Source: an uncultured Bacteroides sp. | GTDB taxonomy: Bacteria > Bacteroidota > Bacteroidia > Bacteroidales > Bacteroidaceae | Assembly: GCA_949292025.1 (NCBI GenBank) | Contig: CASEYC010000117.1 | Span: forward strand, 1-64,000 | Reading direction: 5' to 3' | DNA length: 64,000 nt | Shown: positions 40,726 through 49,304 of the stretch, piece by piece | Layout: each line of letters starts with the position of its first letter | How positions within the stretch are numbered: the stretch's first letter is position 1 | Notes under the pieces: model-generated | Database searches by the model: none | Seen by the model: the letters and a program-made list of their open reading frames with translations, nothing else | What the model was told of the DNA's origin: nothing | Position numbers and translations under genes: made by a program

Positions 40726-43047
40726 TCACTCTGTCTTCAGGCTCTCCACCGGATTCTCGCCCGCTATGTGCCAAGCCTTGAGGACAACGATGCAGACAAT
40801 GAGCACTGACAGCACCACGCCCAGCAAGACAAACCAGCCAGGAGACAGCAACACACTGTCCGCAAACTGCTGCATCCACTGCCCGGACACATACCACGAA
40901 GCCAACAGACCGATGACAATGGCAGGTAAAGCCACCCGGAGGATATCCACCGAAAACAACCGCAAGATGCCGCAAGCATCGGCACCGTTCACCTTGCGGA
41001 TGGCAATCTCCTTCGAGCGGCGTTCGGTCTCGTCGCTGACGTAGCCGATAAGGCCTATCAGTACCATGAGGACGATGCACAGCGTCGTGACCCACACCAT
41101 GTTGCGGAAGTGGGAGACGCTCTCGTTTTGCTGGCGGCGAATCTCCTGATAGGTCGTGAACTCCAGTCCCAAGTTGGGATAGGTCTCTGCCATGAAGGCA
41201 TTCAGCTTCTTCAGGTTCTCGTCCAGCGGGGACTTCAGGCGGACGTTGAAGCAGCGCAGGCGGTCGCCCAAGATGAAGGAGGTGCAGGTCTGCTCCATGA
41301 AGAAGCCAATGTTGCGCACATCGTCCACCACGCCCACGATGACAGGCGGTTCCTCCAGCCCCGCCCAACCGGGAATGATGGGCAACTGCCGCCCGATGGC
41401 CGTATCGCCCCACTTCATCGTTTCCACCGTCGTCTTGCCCACCAGTGCCTCTCCCCGATGCCGGGGCCAAGAGCCTTCCAACAGCTTCAAGCCGGTCACT
41501 TCGGGGAAATCCTTGTCAATAACCATGAAGTGCAACGGGCAGATGAAGTTGCCTTGGTTGTCCGTCAGGCGGTTGGTGCTATAATGGGACAGCAGGTTAT
41601 TTCCACTGACTGCCACCGCTTCCACGTAGGGCTCGCGACGGATGGCATCGGCTACACCTTCCATTCGGTCAAAGCTGCCGGACAGCAGGCCCACCGCCAG
41701 TCCCTCGGAGCGGAAGCCCACGCTGCGGCTCATCAGGTCGTGATACTGCCACACCGTGGTGAGCAGCAGCCCGCTGATGAAGGCCACGCCCACAAACTGC
41801 ACGAACAGCAGCCCCCGCTTCCACGAACGCTTGCCATCGGTATAGCGGCGGAACACCTGCGTCACGGGAATCCGGGCATACAACCGTCCCGGCAAGAAGC
41901 CCGTCACCACAAACAACACTGCCACCAGCCCCAGCGGCACGTAAAGGGTCTGCCCCGTAAAGAGGTCTGCCAAACGACTGCCCAACAGGTCTTCCAGCGG
42001 GTCACTGAACATGACCATCAACAAGGCGGCACAAGCCATAGCGACCACCAGCAAGCATCCCGTCTCCCACAGACACATGCCCAGGATTTGTCCGCCCGTG
42101 GCTCCGTTGCACTTATGCACGCCCACCGCCTTGGCCCGGCGACTCATCGTGGCCACGGCGCTCAGCACATAGTTCATGGCCGAGACGAAGAAGATGGAGA
42201 AGCCCAGCACCGCCAAGATGACCAACCTCCGCGTGGTGTCCGGAAAAGAGCGGTACACCCGGTAGAGCGGCTGTACGCTGTATTCCGTCACCACGTCCTC
42301 GCCCAGATGGGTGTCGGTGTATTGCTCCACCGCCTTCTGCACCCGCTCGTTCATCCGCTCCACGTCCTCGGGGTGTTTCAACCGGAAGAGGACGGAGTAG
42401 ATGTTGTTCGTCCCCCACGTGCCCTTGCCGAATCCCCAATCCATGAACGCCTGGGAGAGAATCATGTCGTTGGGCATGATGCTGTTACGGGGCACATCGG
42501 CATAGATGCCCCGGATGGTGACATTGAACAGCTTATCCACGGACAACTCACGGCCAATGGGATCCTCGTCGCCGAAAAGTTCCCGTGCCTTGCCCTGCGA
42601 GATGAAAGCGTTGCCCCGCAAGGCCAGGTCGTGCGGATTGCCTTGTATGATGGGCAAACCGGTAGTTTGGAAATAAAGCGTGTCCGCAAAGAGGACGGGG
42701 AAACTCTCCAGCTTCTTGTCCTCCAGGTAGAGGGTGGGTTGCCAGAAATTGCTGCTCAGGCTGGCACTCTCCACCAGTTCGGGCATGGCCTCCCACAGGT
42801 CGGCGGCAGCCGGCTGGTACGTGCCGTAATTGTATTCTTTCTCAGGGACGCCCCGGGTCACATCGCGCATCCGCAGCGTGACCAGCGTCTCCGGCTCCTC
42901 GTAGAAGCGGTCGAAACTCAGTTCGTAGGCTATCTGCGCGAAGAGCAGCACGCCCACCAGCAAGCCCAAAGTCAGCGACATCAGCTTGATGAAGGTGGAC
43001 GAGCGGCCACGGCGCAGGGTTTGCATTGTATAGTATAGGTATCTCAT
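40726..43047 (-). CDS. ABC transporter permease, FtsX/MacB type (second of operon)
   Basis: 773 residues: an N-terminal helix, a periplasmic MacB-like domain, two FtsX cores (FFVSAMNYVLSAVATMSRRAKAVGVHKCNGA and RRSKEIAIRKVNGA), and about eight helices in all. Such permeases of the LolCE/MacB class act as mechanotransmitters rather than classical channels and may export or extract lipids, peptides or proteins. It pairs with the ATPase at 43150 and the permease at 43957. The boundary motif abuts its ATG. Substrate unknown. Confidence 0.88.
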   Translation of the reverse strand: MRYLYYTMQTLRRGRSSTFIKLMSLTLGLLVGVLLFAQIAYELSFDRFYEEPETLVTLRMRDVTRGVPEKEYNYGTYQPAAADLWEAMPELVESASLSSNFWQPTLYLEDKKLESFPVLFADTLYFQTTGLPIIQGNPHDLALRGNAFISQGKARELFGDEDPIGRELSVDKLFNVTIRGIYADVPRNSIMPNDMILSQAFMDWGFGKGTWGTNNIYSVLFRLKHPEDVERMNERVQKAVEQYTDTHLGEDVVTEYSVQPLYRVYRSFPDTTRRLVILAVLGFSIFFVSAMNYVLSAVATMSRRAKAVGVHKCNGATGGQILGMCLWETGCLLVVAMACAALLMVMFSDPLEDLLGSRLADLFTGQTLYVPLGLVAVLFVVTGFLPGRLYARIPVTQVFRRYTDGKRSWKRGLLFVQFVGVAFISGLLLTTVWQYHDLMSRSVGFRSEGLAVGLLSGSFDRMEGVADAIRREPYVEAVAVSGNNLLSHYSTNRLTDNQGNFICPLHFMVIDKDFPEVTGLKLLEGSWPRHRGEALVGKTTVETMKWGDTAIGRQLPIIPGWAGLEEPPVIVGVVDDVRNIGFFMEQTCTSFILGDRLRCFNVRLKSPLDENLKKLNAFMAETYPNLGLEFTTYQEIRRQQNESVSHFRNMVWVTTLCIVLMVLIGLIGYVSDETERRSKEIAIRKVNGADACGILRLFSVDILRVALPAIVIGLLASWYVSGQWMQQFADSVLLSPGWFVLLGVVLSVLIVCIVVLKAWHIAGENPVESLKTE

Positions 43048-43065
43048 AAATGATAATTTATCGGT
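43048..43065 (-). promoter_or_regulatory. Boundary motif CCGATAAATTATCATTT before ABC permease
   Basis: On the minus strand the motif runs directly into the ATG at 43047, as at 19760. A different repeat, the 43070 hairpin, lies on its far side. Confidence 0.5.
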
Positions 43066-43069
43066 TCGT

Positions 43070-43128
43070 TGTAGGGGCGGGGCTTGCCTCCGCCCTGCAT
43101 AAGGGCGACCGCAAGGGTCGCCCCTACA
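43070..43128. repeat. Long nested hairpin repeat
   Basis: TGTAGGGGCG, CTTGC and CGCCC pair in order with GGGCG, GCAAG and CGCCCCTACA, with symmetric 3-base internal loops and a 7-base tip (TGCATAA). It lies between the ABC ATPase stop and the next permease start. It resembles a widespread REP-like repeat, but no search was possible. Confidence 0.85.
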
Positions 43129-43149
43129 CGTTTGACTTTACCTTCATTC

Positions 43150-43830
43150 TCACAAGTCATTCCTCGTGTTCGCCACGATGCTTCCGTCGAACAGATGCAC
43201 CGTGCGGTAGGCGAAGGAGGCATCGTGCTGCGAGTGCGTCACCATGACGATGGTCGTGCCCTCCTTGTTCAGTTCGGTCAGGAGGTTCATCACCTCGGCA
43301 CCGTTCTTCGAGTCGAGGTTGCCCGTCGGTTCGTCGGCCAGGATGAGCTTGGGGTTGGTCACCACGGCACGGGCAATGGCCACGCGCTGTTGCTGTCCGC
43401 CGGAGAGTTGCTGGGGGAAGTGCTTGGCGCGGTGGCCGATGTTCATGCGGCGCAGGATGGCGTCCACCATCTGCTTGCGCTCCGCCGACTTGATGCCGAG
43501 GTACGTCAGGGGCAGCTCCACGTTCTCGAAGACGTTCAACTCGTCTATCAGGTTGAAGCTCTGGAAGACGAAGCCCAGCTTGCCCTTGCGGACGCGGGTG
43601 CGCTCCTTCTCCTTCAGGTTGGCCACTTCCTGGCCCAGGAGCTTGTAACTGCCCTCGGTGGGATTGTCCAGCAGGCCCAATATATTTAATAAGGTGGACT
43701 TGCCACAGCCCGACGGGCCCATGATGGCTACAAATTCGCCCTCTTTCACTTCGAGGTTGACGTGGTTCAGGGCCACGGTTTCCACTTCCGTCGTGCGGAA
43801 GACTTTGCTGATGTCATTAATCTGAATCAT
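43150..43830 (-). CDS. ABC transporter ATPase, LolD/MacB type
   Basis: 226 residues, a single nucleotide-binding domain. Seen: Walker [27 protein letters not shown]-loop [12 protein letters not shown], signature [14 protein letters not shown], Walker [14 protein letters not shown], and the H-loop VTHSQHD. The sequence is that of LolD/MacB/FtsE ATPases, fitting the two neighbouring FtsX permeases. A 3 x 22-bp repeat array lies upstream, between it and the first permease. Confidence 0.93.
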   Translation of the reverse strand: MIQINDISKVFRTTEVETVALNHVNLEVKEGEFVAIMGPSGCGKSTLLNILGLLDNPTEGSYKLLGQEVANLKEKERTRVRKGKLGFVFQSFNLIDELNVFENVELPLTYLGIKSAERKQMVDAILRRMNIGHRAKHFPQQLSGGQQQRVAIARAVVTNPKLILADEPTGNLDSKNGAEVMNLLTELNKEGTTIVMVTHSQHDASFAYRTVHLFDGSIVANTRNDL

Positions 43831-43872
43831 AATCGGTATGTTTTAATATTGCTTTATTCTACTTGATTGATA

Positions 43873-43938
43873 AGGTTCCAGTAGCGGTGGAACCGGGTTC
43901 CAGTGGCGGTGGAACCAAGTTCCAGTGGCGGTGGAACT
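43873..43938. repeat. Tandem palindromic array, 3 x 22 bp
   Basis: Units at 43873, 43895 and 43917, each with GTTCCAGT...CGGTGGAAC. Same family as the 5-unit array at 8774-8883, again in an intra-operon gap on the minus strand. Confidence 0.92.
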
Positions 43939-43956
43939 GAGTTACCTGACGGAGGT

Positions 43957-46281
43957 TTATTCGTTCTTCAGGCTGAGCACCGGATTCTCGTTGGCGATGT
44001 GCCACGTGCGCCACAGGACGCAGGCGAGGATGACCAGCAGGTTGACCAATGCCACCAGCACATACACCGCCCATCCGCCGGGCACGGTGACGGAGAACAT
44101 GTCCAGCCACAACCCGTTGACGTAGGCCGATGCGCCTACACCGATGAGCACCGCAGGCAAGGCCACCCAAAGGATGTCACGCCCCAGCAGTTCGAGGATG
44201 CCCCCGGCCTCCGCGCCGTTGACCTTGCGGATGGCAATCTCCTTGGAGCGGCGCTGCACCTCATCGGCGGTGTAGCCCAGGAGGCCCATCAGCATGATGA
44301 AGAACATGACGATGGCGGCCACCACCATGGCGTTGCGCAGGACACGGACGGGGTTGTTCAGACCTTCCACTTCCCCTTGGTAGGAGTAGATGTCGATGGT
44401 TCGGCCGGGATAGGCTTCGGCAGTGGCCTGCTGGAGTTTCAGGAGGTTATCGCCGAAGGGTTCTTTCAACTTGAAGTAGAGGCGGCCGTTCAGGTACTTC
44501 TGCACGTAGGCGATGTAGGGCGTGGGGTTGGAATAGAAGCCCTGTATCTGGAAGTCCTTCAGCAGGCCGACGACCTTCGAGGTGTGCCCCATGGAGCGAA
44601 CGGTGCGACCCACCACGTCATCCTTGGGCCAGTGCATGAAGTCGGCAAAGGTCTCGTTGACGGCCACCTCGTCCCACCAGTTCGTGTTCCAACGCGGGGC
44701 ACGTCCGGCCTGATAGGTCATACCCATGAAGGCATGGTAGTTCTCCGCCGTCTGGTCGAAGCGGGAGGAGAACAGCGACTGAGCGCCATCACCTTCTATC
44801 ATCGTGCCGCTGTAGCCGTCTATCGGATTGCCCCCGCAGGTGACATCCTCCACGTAGGGCAGGCCGCGGAAGAAGTTCTCGGCGCCCGTATACTCGGCCT
44901 CATTCTCAAAGGCAATCCAGCTCGTGGCCACGCCCTCCGTGCGGAAGCCCATGTCCTTGTTCATCACATAGCTGTATTGCGCCGTCACCATCGCCATCAC
45001 CCCGCAGATGAAGGCCACGCCGGCAAACTGCACGAAGAGCAATGGGCGCTTCCACCCTTTCTTTCCCTCGGTGTAGCGGCGGAACACTTGCGTCACGGGT
45101 ATCCGTGCAAAGAGATGCCCCGGCAGCACGCCGCCCACCACGAAGAGCAAGAGCACCGTCAGGGCCGGCACCCAGGCACGTTGCCAGGTCAGCAGGTTGT
45201 GCAGGCGGGTGCTCGCCGTGTCTTCCACAAAGTCCTGGAAGGCAAAGAGCAAAAACGCCATCACGCAGAGGGACAACAGAATAATGAGTGCCGTCTCCGC
45301 CAGGAACATCCCGAAGATGCCCGCGCCGCTCGCCCCGCTGCACTTCTGTACGCCCACGGCCTTGGCCCGACGCGAGAGGGAGGAGATGGAAATGAGCGCA
45401 TAGTTCAGCGCGGCAATGAACAAAATGGAAAAGCCCATGACCAGCAGGATGACCTTGGAGCGCTTCACCGCGTCGTAGCCGCGGTAGGTGTCGCGCAGCG
45501 GAGCAATCTTGGCCGCGTAGCCGTAGTATTTCTTGCTCTCCGCCGGACGGTACTTGTCCATCATGGCATCCAGGCGGCTGTTCACCGCCTCGGCATCCGC
45601 GCCCGGCTTCAGGCGGACAAATTGCGGATAGGAGTCTCCCCCGTCCCACGAATAGTTGCTCACCTCTGCCGCCCACGACGGGGGCAGGGAGATGACGGCA
45701 TCGGCCTTCACCGTGGTGTTGTCCGGCAGGTCGGCGTAAGTGCCGCGCACGGTGAGGTCGCGTTTACGATTGTAGCTGATGACCTTGCCTATGGGGTCCT
45801 CTCCGCCAAACATACGCCGCGCCAAGGATTCGCAAAGGTAGATGACGTTGGGCTGCTGGAGGTCCTGCACGGGATTGCCCGTCAGCACCTCGATGCCCAT
45901 CGTCTGGAAGAAGAGGGAGTCGGCGCAAATCTTCGGCTCGTCAAAGCGGGTGTTGCCATAGTAGAGCGGGTCGGAGGCCATCCAGCGGTTGGTGCAGGTG
46001 GCAGACTCCACCTGTTCGGGGAAGCTCTCGAAGATGGCACCCACCACGGGGCCGGAGTTCTGCTGCTGCCAGTCGTACTTCTCGCCCTTGACAGTGAACT
46101 GCGTCCACACCTGGTAGAGGCGGTCGTAGTCGTGGAAACACGTGTCATAACTCTGCTCGAACGCCACGCGGGAGAAGAGCAGGATGCTCATGGCCAGTCC
46201 CAAGCCCAGGGACACGACCTTCAGGAGATTGCTCCCCTTCGAGTGGAGCAGGGTCCGGATGATGTAATGGAATGATTGCAT
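43957..46281 (-). CDS. ABC transporter permease, FtsX/MacB type (first of operon)
   Basis: 774 residues with the same plan as the permease at 40726: N-terminal helix (LLKVVSLGLGLAMSILLFS), periplasmic domain, FtsX segments FIAALNYALISISSLSRRAKAVGVQKCSGA and RRSKEIAIRKVNGA. The two permeases are clear paralogues. The start at 46281 is chosen over 46320 because the sigma-54-type promoter at 46320-46335 places the transcript start near 46310. It is the first gene of the operon. Function as above, likely envelope stress or lipid or peptide handling; not proven. Confidence 0.88.
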   Translation of the reverse strand: MQSFHYIIRTLLHSKGSNLLKVVSLGLGLAMSILLFSRVAFEQSYDTCFHDYDRLYQVWTQFTVKGEKYDWQQQNSGPVVGAIFESFPEQVESATCTNRWMASDPLYYGNTRFDEPKICADSLFFQTMGIEVLTGNPVQDLQQPNVIYLCESLARRMFGGEDPIGKVISYNRKRDLTVRGTYADLPDNTTVKADAVISLPPSWAAEVSNYSWDGGDSYPQFVRLKPGADAEAVNSRLDAMMDKYRPAESKKYYGYAAKIAPLRDTYRGYDAVKRSKVILLVMGFSILFIAALNYALISISSLSRRAKAVGVQKCSGASGAGIFGMFLAETALIILLSLCVMAFLLFAFQDFVEDTASTRLHNLLTWQRAWVPALTVLLLFVVGGVLPGHLFARIPVTQVFRRYTEGKKGWKRPLLFVQFAGVAFICGVMAMVTAQYSYVMNKDMGFRTEGVATSWIAFENEAEYTGAENFFRGLPYVEDVTCGGNPIDGYSGTMIEGDGAQSLFSSRFDQTAENYHAFMGMTYQAGRAPRWNTNWWDEVAVNETFADFMHWPKDDVVGRTVRSMGHTSKVVGLLKDFQIQGFYSNPTPYIAYVQKYLNGRLYFKLKEPFGDNLLKLQQATAEAYPGRTIDIYSYQGEVEGLNNPVRVLRNAMVVAAIVMFFIMLMGLLGYTADEVQRRSKEIAIRKVNGAEAGGILELLGRDILWVALPAVLIGVGASAYVNGLWLDMFSVTVPGGWAVYVLVALVNLLVILACVLWRTWHIANENPVLSLKNE

Positions 46282-46319
46282 ATCGTTTGGTTTTTTACTT
46301 GTTTTCCTGCCTGTCTCCA

Positions 46320-46335
46320 TGCCAAAACCGTGCCA
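46320..46335 (-). promoter_or_regulatory. Sigma-54 (RpoN) type promoter
   Basis: On the minus strand TGGCACGGTTTTGGCA matches the -24/-12 consensus TGGCACRNNNNTTGCW with one mismatch (the -12 TTGC reads TGGC). The GG and GC pairs are correctly spaced. Transcription would begin near 46310, 29 bp before the permease ATG. Two palindromic sites lie 55-95 bp upstream, as expected for enhancer-binding proteins. Confidence 0.7.
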
Positions 46336-46389
46336 AAACAGTTATCCATCAGATACACAACCGATAAGCAAAACACGGCCTTTGCCGGA

Positions 46390-46429
46390 GTGTCTAATTT
46401 TTAGACAATGGTGTCTAATAATTAGACAC
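46390..46429. promoter_or_regulatory. Paired palindromic upstream activating sites
   Basis: GTGTCTAATTTTTAGACA (46390-46407) and GTGTCTAATAATTAGACAC (46411-46429); start-to-start spacing is 21 bp, two helical turns. They lie about 80-110 bp upstream of the predicted sigma-54 start, and also about 55 bp upstream of the receptor promoter at 46482. Confidence 0.7.
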
Positions 46430-46481
46430 TCGCCAGACATTTTTATCCACCCTATATGCAAATAGTCATGCTATTGTAACA

Positions 46482-46509
46482 TTTGGTCAGATTATTATGC
46501 GTATCTTTG
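46482..46509 (+). promoter_or_regulatory. -33/-7 promoter of the receptor operon
   Basis: TTTG at 46482-46485 and TATCTTTG at 46502-46509, 20 bp apart start to start, a good match to the Bacteroides consensus. About 60 bp upstream of the ATG at 46569. Confidence 0.75.
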
Positions 46510-46568
46510 CACGACGAAATACATATTAGTATTTGTTTAACATTAATGTTTCATCTAAAACAGAAAGT

Positions 46569-49286
46569 ATGAAAAGAAATTTGATGCATTTCCTGTTGTC
46601 AGCCCTGCTATGCGTAGGCAGCCTCGCCGCCTACGCGCAGAATGTCAAGGTGCGCGGCCAGTTGGTCGATGCCGAGACGGGCGAACCGCTCATTGGAGCC
46701 AGTGTCGTGGTGGAAGGCACCACGCAAGGCAGTGTGACCGACCTGGACGGCTACTTCACGCAGTCCGCACCGGCACGCGCCACTCTCGTGTTCTCCTACG
46801 TGGGATATAAGGAATACAAGCACCCGTTGGAAGGCCGGGGCACGAACCTGGACCTGGGCGTCATCCGCATGGAGCCGGACGCCATGCTGCTGAACGACGT
46901 GGTCATCACCTCCAGCATCGCCATCGACCGCAAGACGCCTGTGGCCGTGTCCAACGTGGAAGCCGTCTTCATCTCCGAGAAGCTGGGCACGCAGGAATTT
47001 CCTGAGATATTGAAGTCCACTCCCGGCGTCTACGTCACCAAGGACGGCGGCGGCTATGGCGACGCCAAGACGCGCGTCCGCGGTTTCGACACGGACAACG
47101 TGGCCGTGATGATCAACGGTGTGCCCATGAACGGCATGGAGAACCAGAAGGTCTACTGGTCCAACTGGGCCGGCCTCAGCGACGTGACCCGCACGATGCA
47201 GGTGCAGCGCGGACTGGGTGCCGCCAAGGTATCCTCGCCTGCTGTGGGCGGCTCCATCAACATTGTCACGATGGGCGCCGACGCCGAGAAAGGCGGCTCC
47301 GTGTCCTACGCCATGGGCAATGACGGATACAACAAAATCCTCTTCACCGTGTCCTCCGGCCTCTCCAAGAACGGCTGGGCCTTCACCCTGCTGGGCGGCA
47401 AGACGTGGGGCGACGGCTACATCCAGGGCACCGAGTTCGAGGGTTACAACTGGTTTGCCAGCATCACCAAACGCTTCAACGACAACCACCAGCTCTCGCT
47501 GACCGCCTTCGGCGCTCCCCAGTGGCACAACCAGCGCAACAGCGCCAACGGCCTCTCCATCAAGGAATGGCAACGCGTCAAGCAGTACATGGGCGACGAC
47601 AGTCCCTACAAGTACAACCCCACCTTCGGTTATGACAAGTACGGACGCGCCCGGAACTCCTCGCGCAACCAGTATCACAAGCCCCAGATTTCGCTGAACC
47701 ACCTCTGGCAGATTGACCACAAGTCCAGCCTCAGCACGGCCCTCTACGTGTCTATCGGCCGAGGCAACGGATACAGCGGCAACGGCGACAGCGAGCACCG
47801 CAGCCTGTGGTACGGCGCCACGGACGGCCTGGTGAACAACACCTTCCGCAAGCCGGACGGCACCTTTGCCTACGACGAGGTGCAGGAACTGAACGAACAG
47901 AGCCTCACGGGTTCGAAGATGATCATGGCCAAGGCGATGAACAACCATATATGGTACGGCCTGCTCTCCACCTACACCACCAAGTTCGGCGAATACCTGG
48001 ACTTCTACGGCGGCATCGACTTCCGTTATTATAAAGGCCTGCACCAGAACATCATCACCGACCTGTACAACGGCGAGTACTTCGTGGACTCGTCCAACCG
48101 ACGCAACATCCGTCCGGAGAACTATCCCGCAGCCGCCAACAACCCCGCCTACATCAACCAGAAGCTGAACGTGGGCGACGTCATCTACCGCGACTATGAC
48201 GGCTTCGTGATGTCCGAAGGCGTATTCGCACAGCTGGAGTACAACCGCGACAAGCTCAACGCCTTCGTGGCCGGCGGCCTGTCCAACACGGGCTACTGGC
48301 GTTACGACCGCTTCTACTACGAGAAGTCCAAGGCAAAATCCGACAAGAAGAACTACCTGGGCGGAAACTTCAAGGGCGGCATCAACTACAACATCACGGA
48401 CAACCACAACGTCTTCTTCAACGCCGGCTTCATCAGCCGCGCCCCGATGTTCGACAACTCCTTCATCGACTCGCAAAGCTCGCACCTGCGCAACCCGGAC
48501 GCCAAGAACGAGAAAATCATGTCCTTCGAGCTGGGCTACGGCTTCCGCAGCACATTCCTGAGCGCCAACGTCAACGCCTACTACACCCGCTGGATGGACA
48601 AGTCCCTGTATGACAGCGACACGTACAACAAACAAGATGGTACCCTGGACACCTGGACGCTGAACATGACCGGCGCCAACGCCAACCACATGGGCGTGGA
48701 ACTGGACTTCGTGGCCAAGCCCACCCGCTGGATGGACATCACGGGTATGTTCTCGTGGGGCGACTGGCGTTGGAACGGCACGGCCACCGGCTACTACTTC
48801 AACGGCAACAACCAAATCATGACCGACTTCAGCGGCGGCGTCCTCGAAGGCATGGAGAATGCCGAACAATACAAGGCCCGCATCAAGATGGACAATATCC
48901 ACGTGGGCGGCTCGGCACAGACCACGGCGGCCCTGGGCGTCAACGTGCGCCCGATGAAGGGACTGCGCGTGGGCCTGGACTGGAACCTCTTCTTCCGCAA
49001 CTATGCCTTCTATGACATCAGCGCGGGCAGCACCGGCTTCGGCGAGGAATACGTGGTGAGCGAACCGTGGGAAATCCCCGGCTACTGCACCTTCGACTTC
49101 AACGCCGGCTACACCTTCGACTTCGGCAAGACGAGCGCCACGCTGAGCGGCAACATCAACAACCTGTTCGACCAGGAATACATCGCCGACGCCCGCGACG
49201 GTTCCTCCCACTCCTGGGAGACGGCCACGCGCGTGTTCTACGGTTTTGGCCGCACCTACTCCATTCGCCTGAAGATCAATTTCTAA
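46569..49286 (+). CDS. TonB-dependent outer-membrane receptor
   Basis: 905 residues. Signal peptide ending LAAYAQ, carboxypeptidase-regulatory-like domain (about 22-105: VRGQLVDAETGEPLIGASVVV), plug (about 110-245: TRVRGFDTDNVAVMINGVPMNG, RGLGAAKVSSPAVGGSINIVT), then a barrel ending SIRLKINF. Length is close to non-Sus TonB receptors rather than about 1,000-residue SusC proteins. It leads an operon with a surface lipoprotein and a secreted nuclease, so nucleic acid-derived substrates are a reasonable guess. Confidence 0.9.
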   Translation: MKRNLMHFLLSALLCVGSLAAYAQNVKVRGQLVDAETGEPLIGASVVVEGTTQGSVTDLDGYFTQSAPARATLVFSYVGYKEYKHPLEGRGTNLDLGVIRMEPDAMLLNDVVITSSIAIDRKTPVAVSNVEAVFISEKLGTQEFPEILKSTPGVYVTKDGGGYGDAKTRVRGFDTDNVAVMINGVPMNGMENQKVYWSNWAGLSDVTRTMQVQRGLGAAKVSSPAVGGSINIVTMGADAEKGGSVSYAMGNDGYNKILFTVSSGLSKNGWAFTLLGGKTWGDGYIQGTEFEGYNWFASITKRFNDNHQLSLTAFGAPQWHNQRNSANGLSIKEWQRVKQYMGDDSPYKYNPTFGYDKYGRARNSSRNQYHKPQISLNHLWQIDHKSSLSTALYVSIGRGNGYSGNGDSEHRSLWYGATDGLVNNTFRKPDGTFAYDEVQELNEQSLTGSKMIMAKAMNNHIWYGLLSTYTTKFGEYLDFYGGIDFRYYKGLHQNIITDLYNGEYFVDSSNRRNIRPENYPAAANNPAYINQKLNVGDVIYRDYDGFVMSEGVFAQLEYNRDKLNAFVAGGLSNTGYWRYDRFYYEKSKAKSDKKNYLGGNFKGGINYNITDNHNVFFNAGFISRAPMFDNSFIDSQSSHLRNPDAKNEKIMSFELGYGFRSTFLSANVNAYYTRWMDKSLYDSDTYNKQDGTLDTWTLNMTGANANHMGVELDFVAKPTRWMDITGMFSWGDWRWNGTATGYYFNGNNQIMTDFSGGVLEGMENAEQYKARIKMDNIHVGGSAQTTAALGVNVRPMKGLRVGLDWNLFFRNYAFYDISAGSTGFGEEYVVSEPWEIPGYCTFDFNAGYTFDFGKTSATLSGNINNLFDQEYIADARDGSSHSWETATRVFYGFGRTYSIRLKINF

Positions 49287-49304
49287 ACCTTTAAGCATAC
49301 GATT

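Noticed and set aside
46282..46320. Earlier start of the first ABC permease at 46320
   Set aside because: It lies upstream of the transcript start predicted from the sigma-54-type promoter, and the extra residues are not membrane-like.
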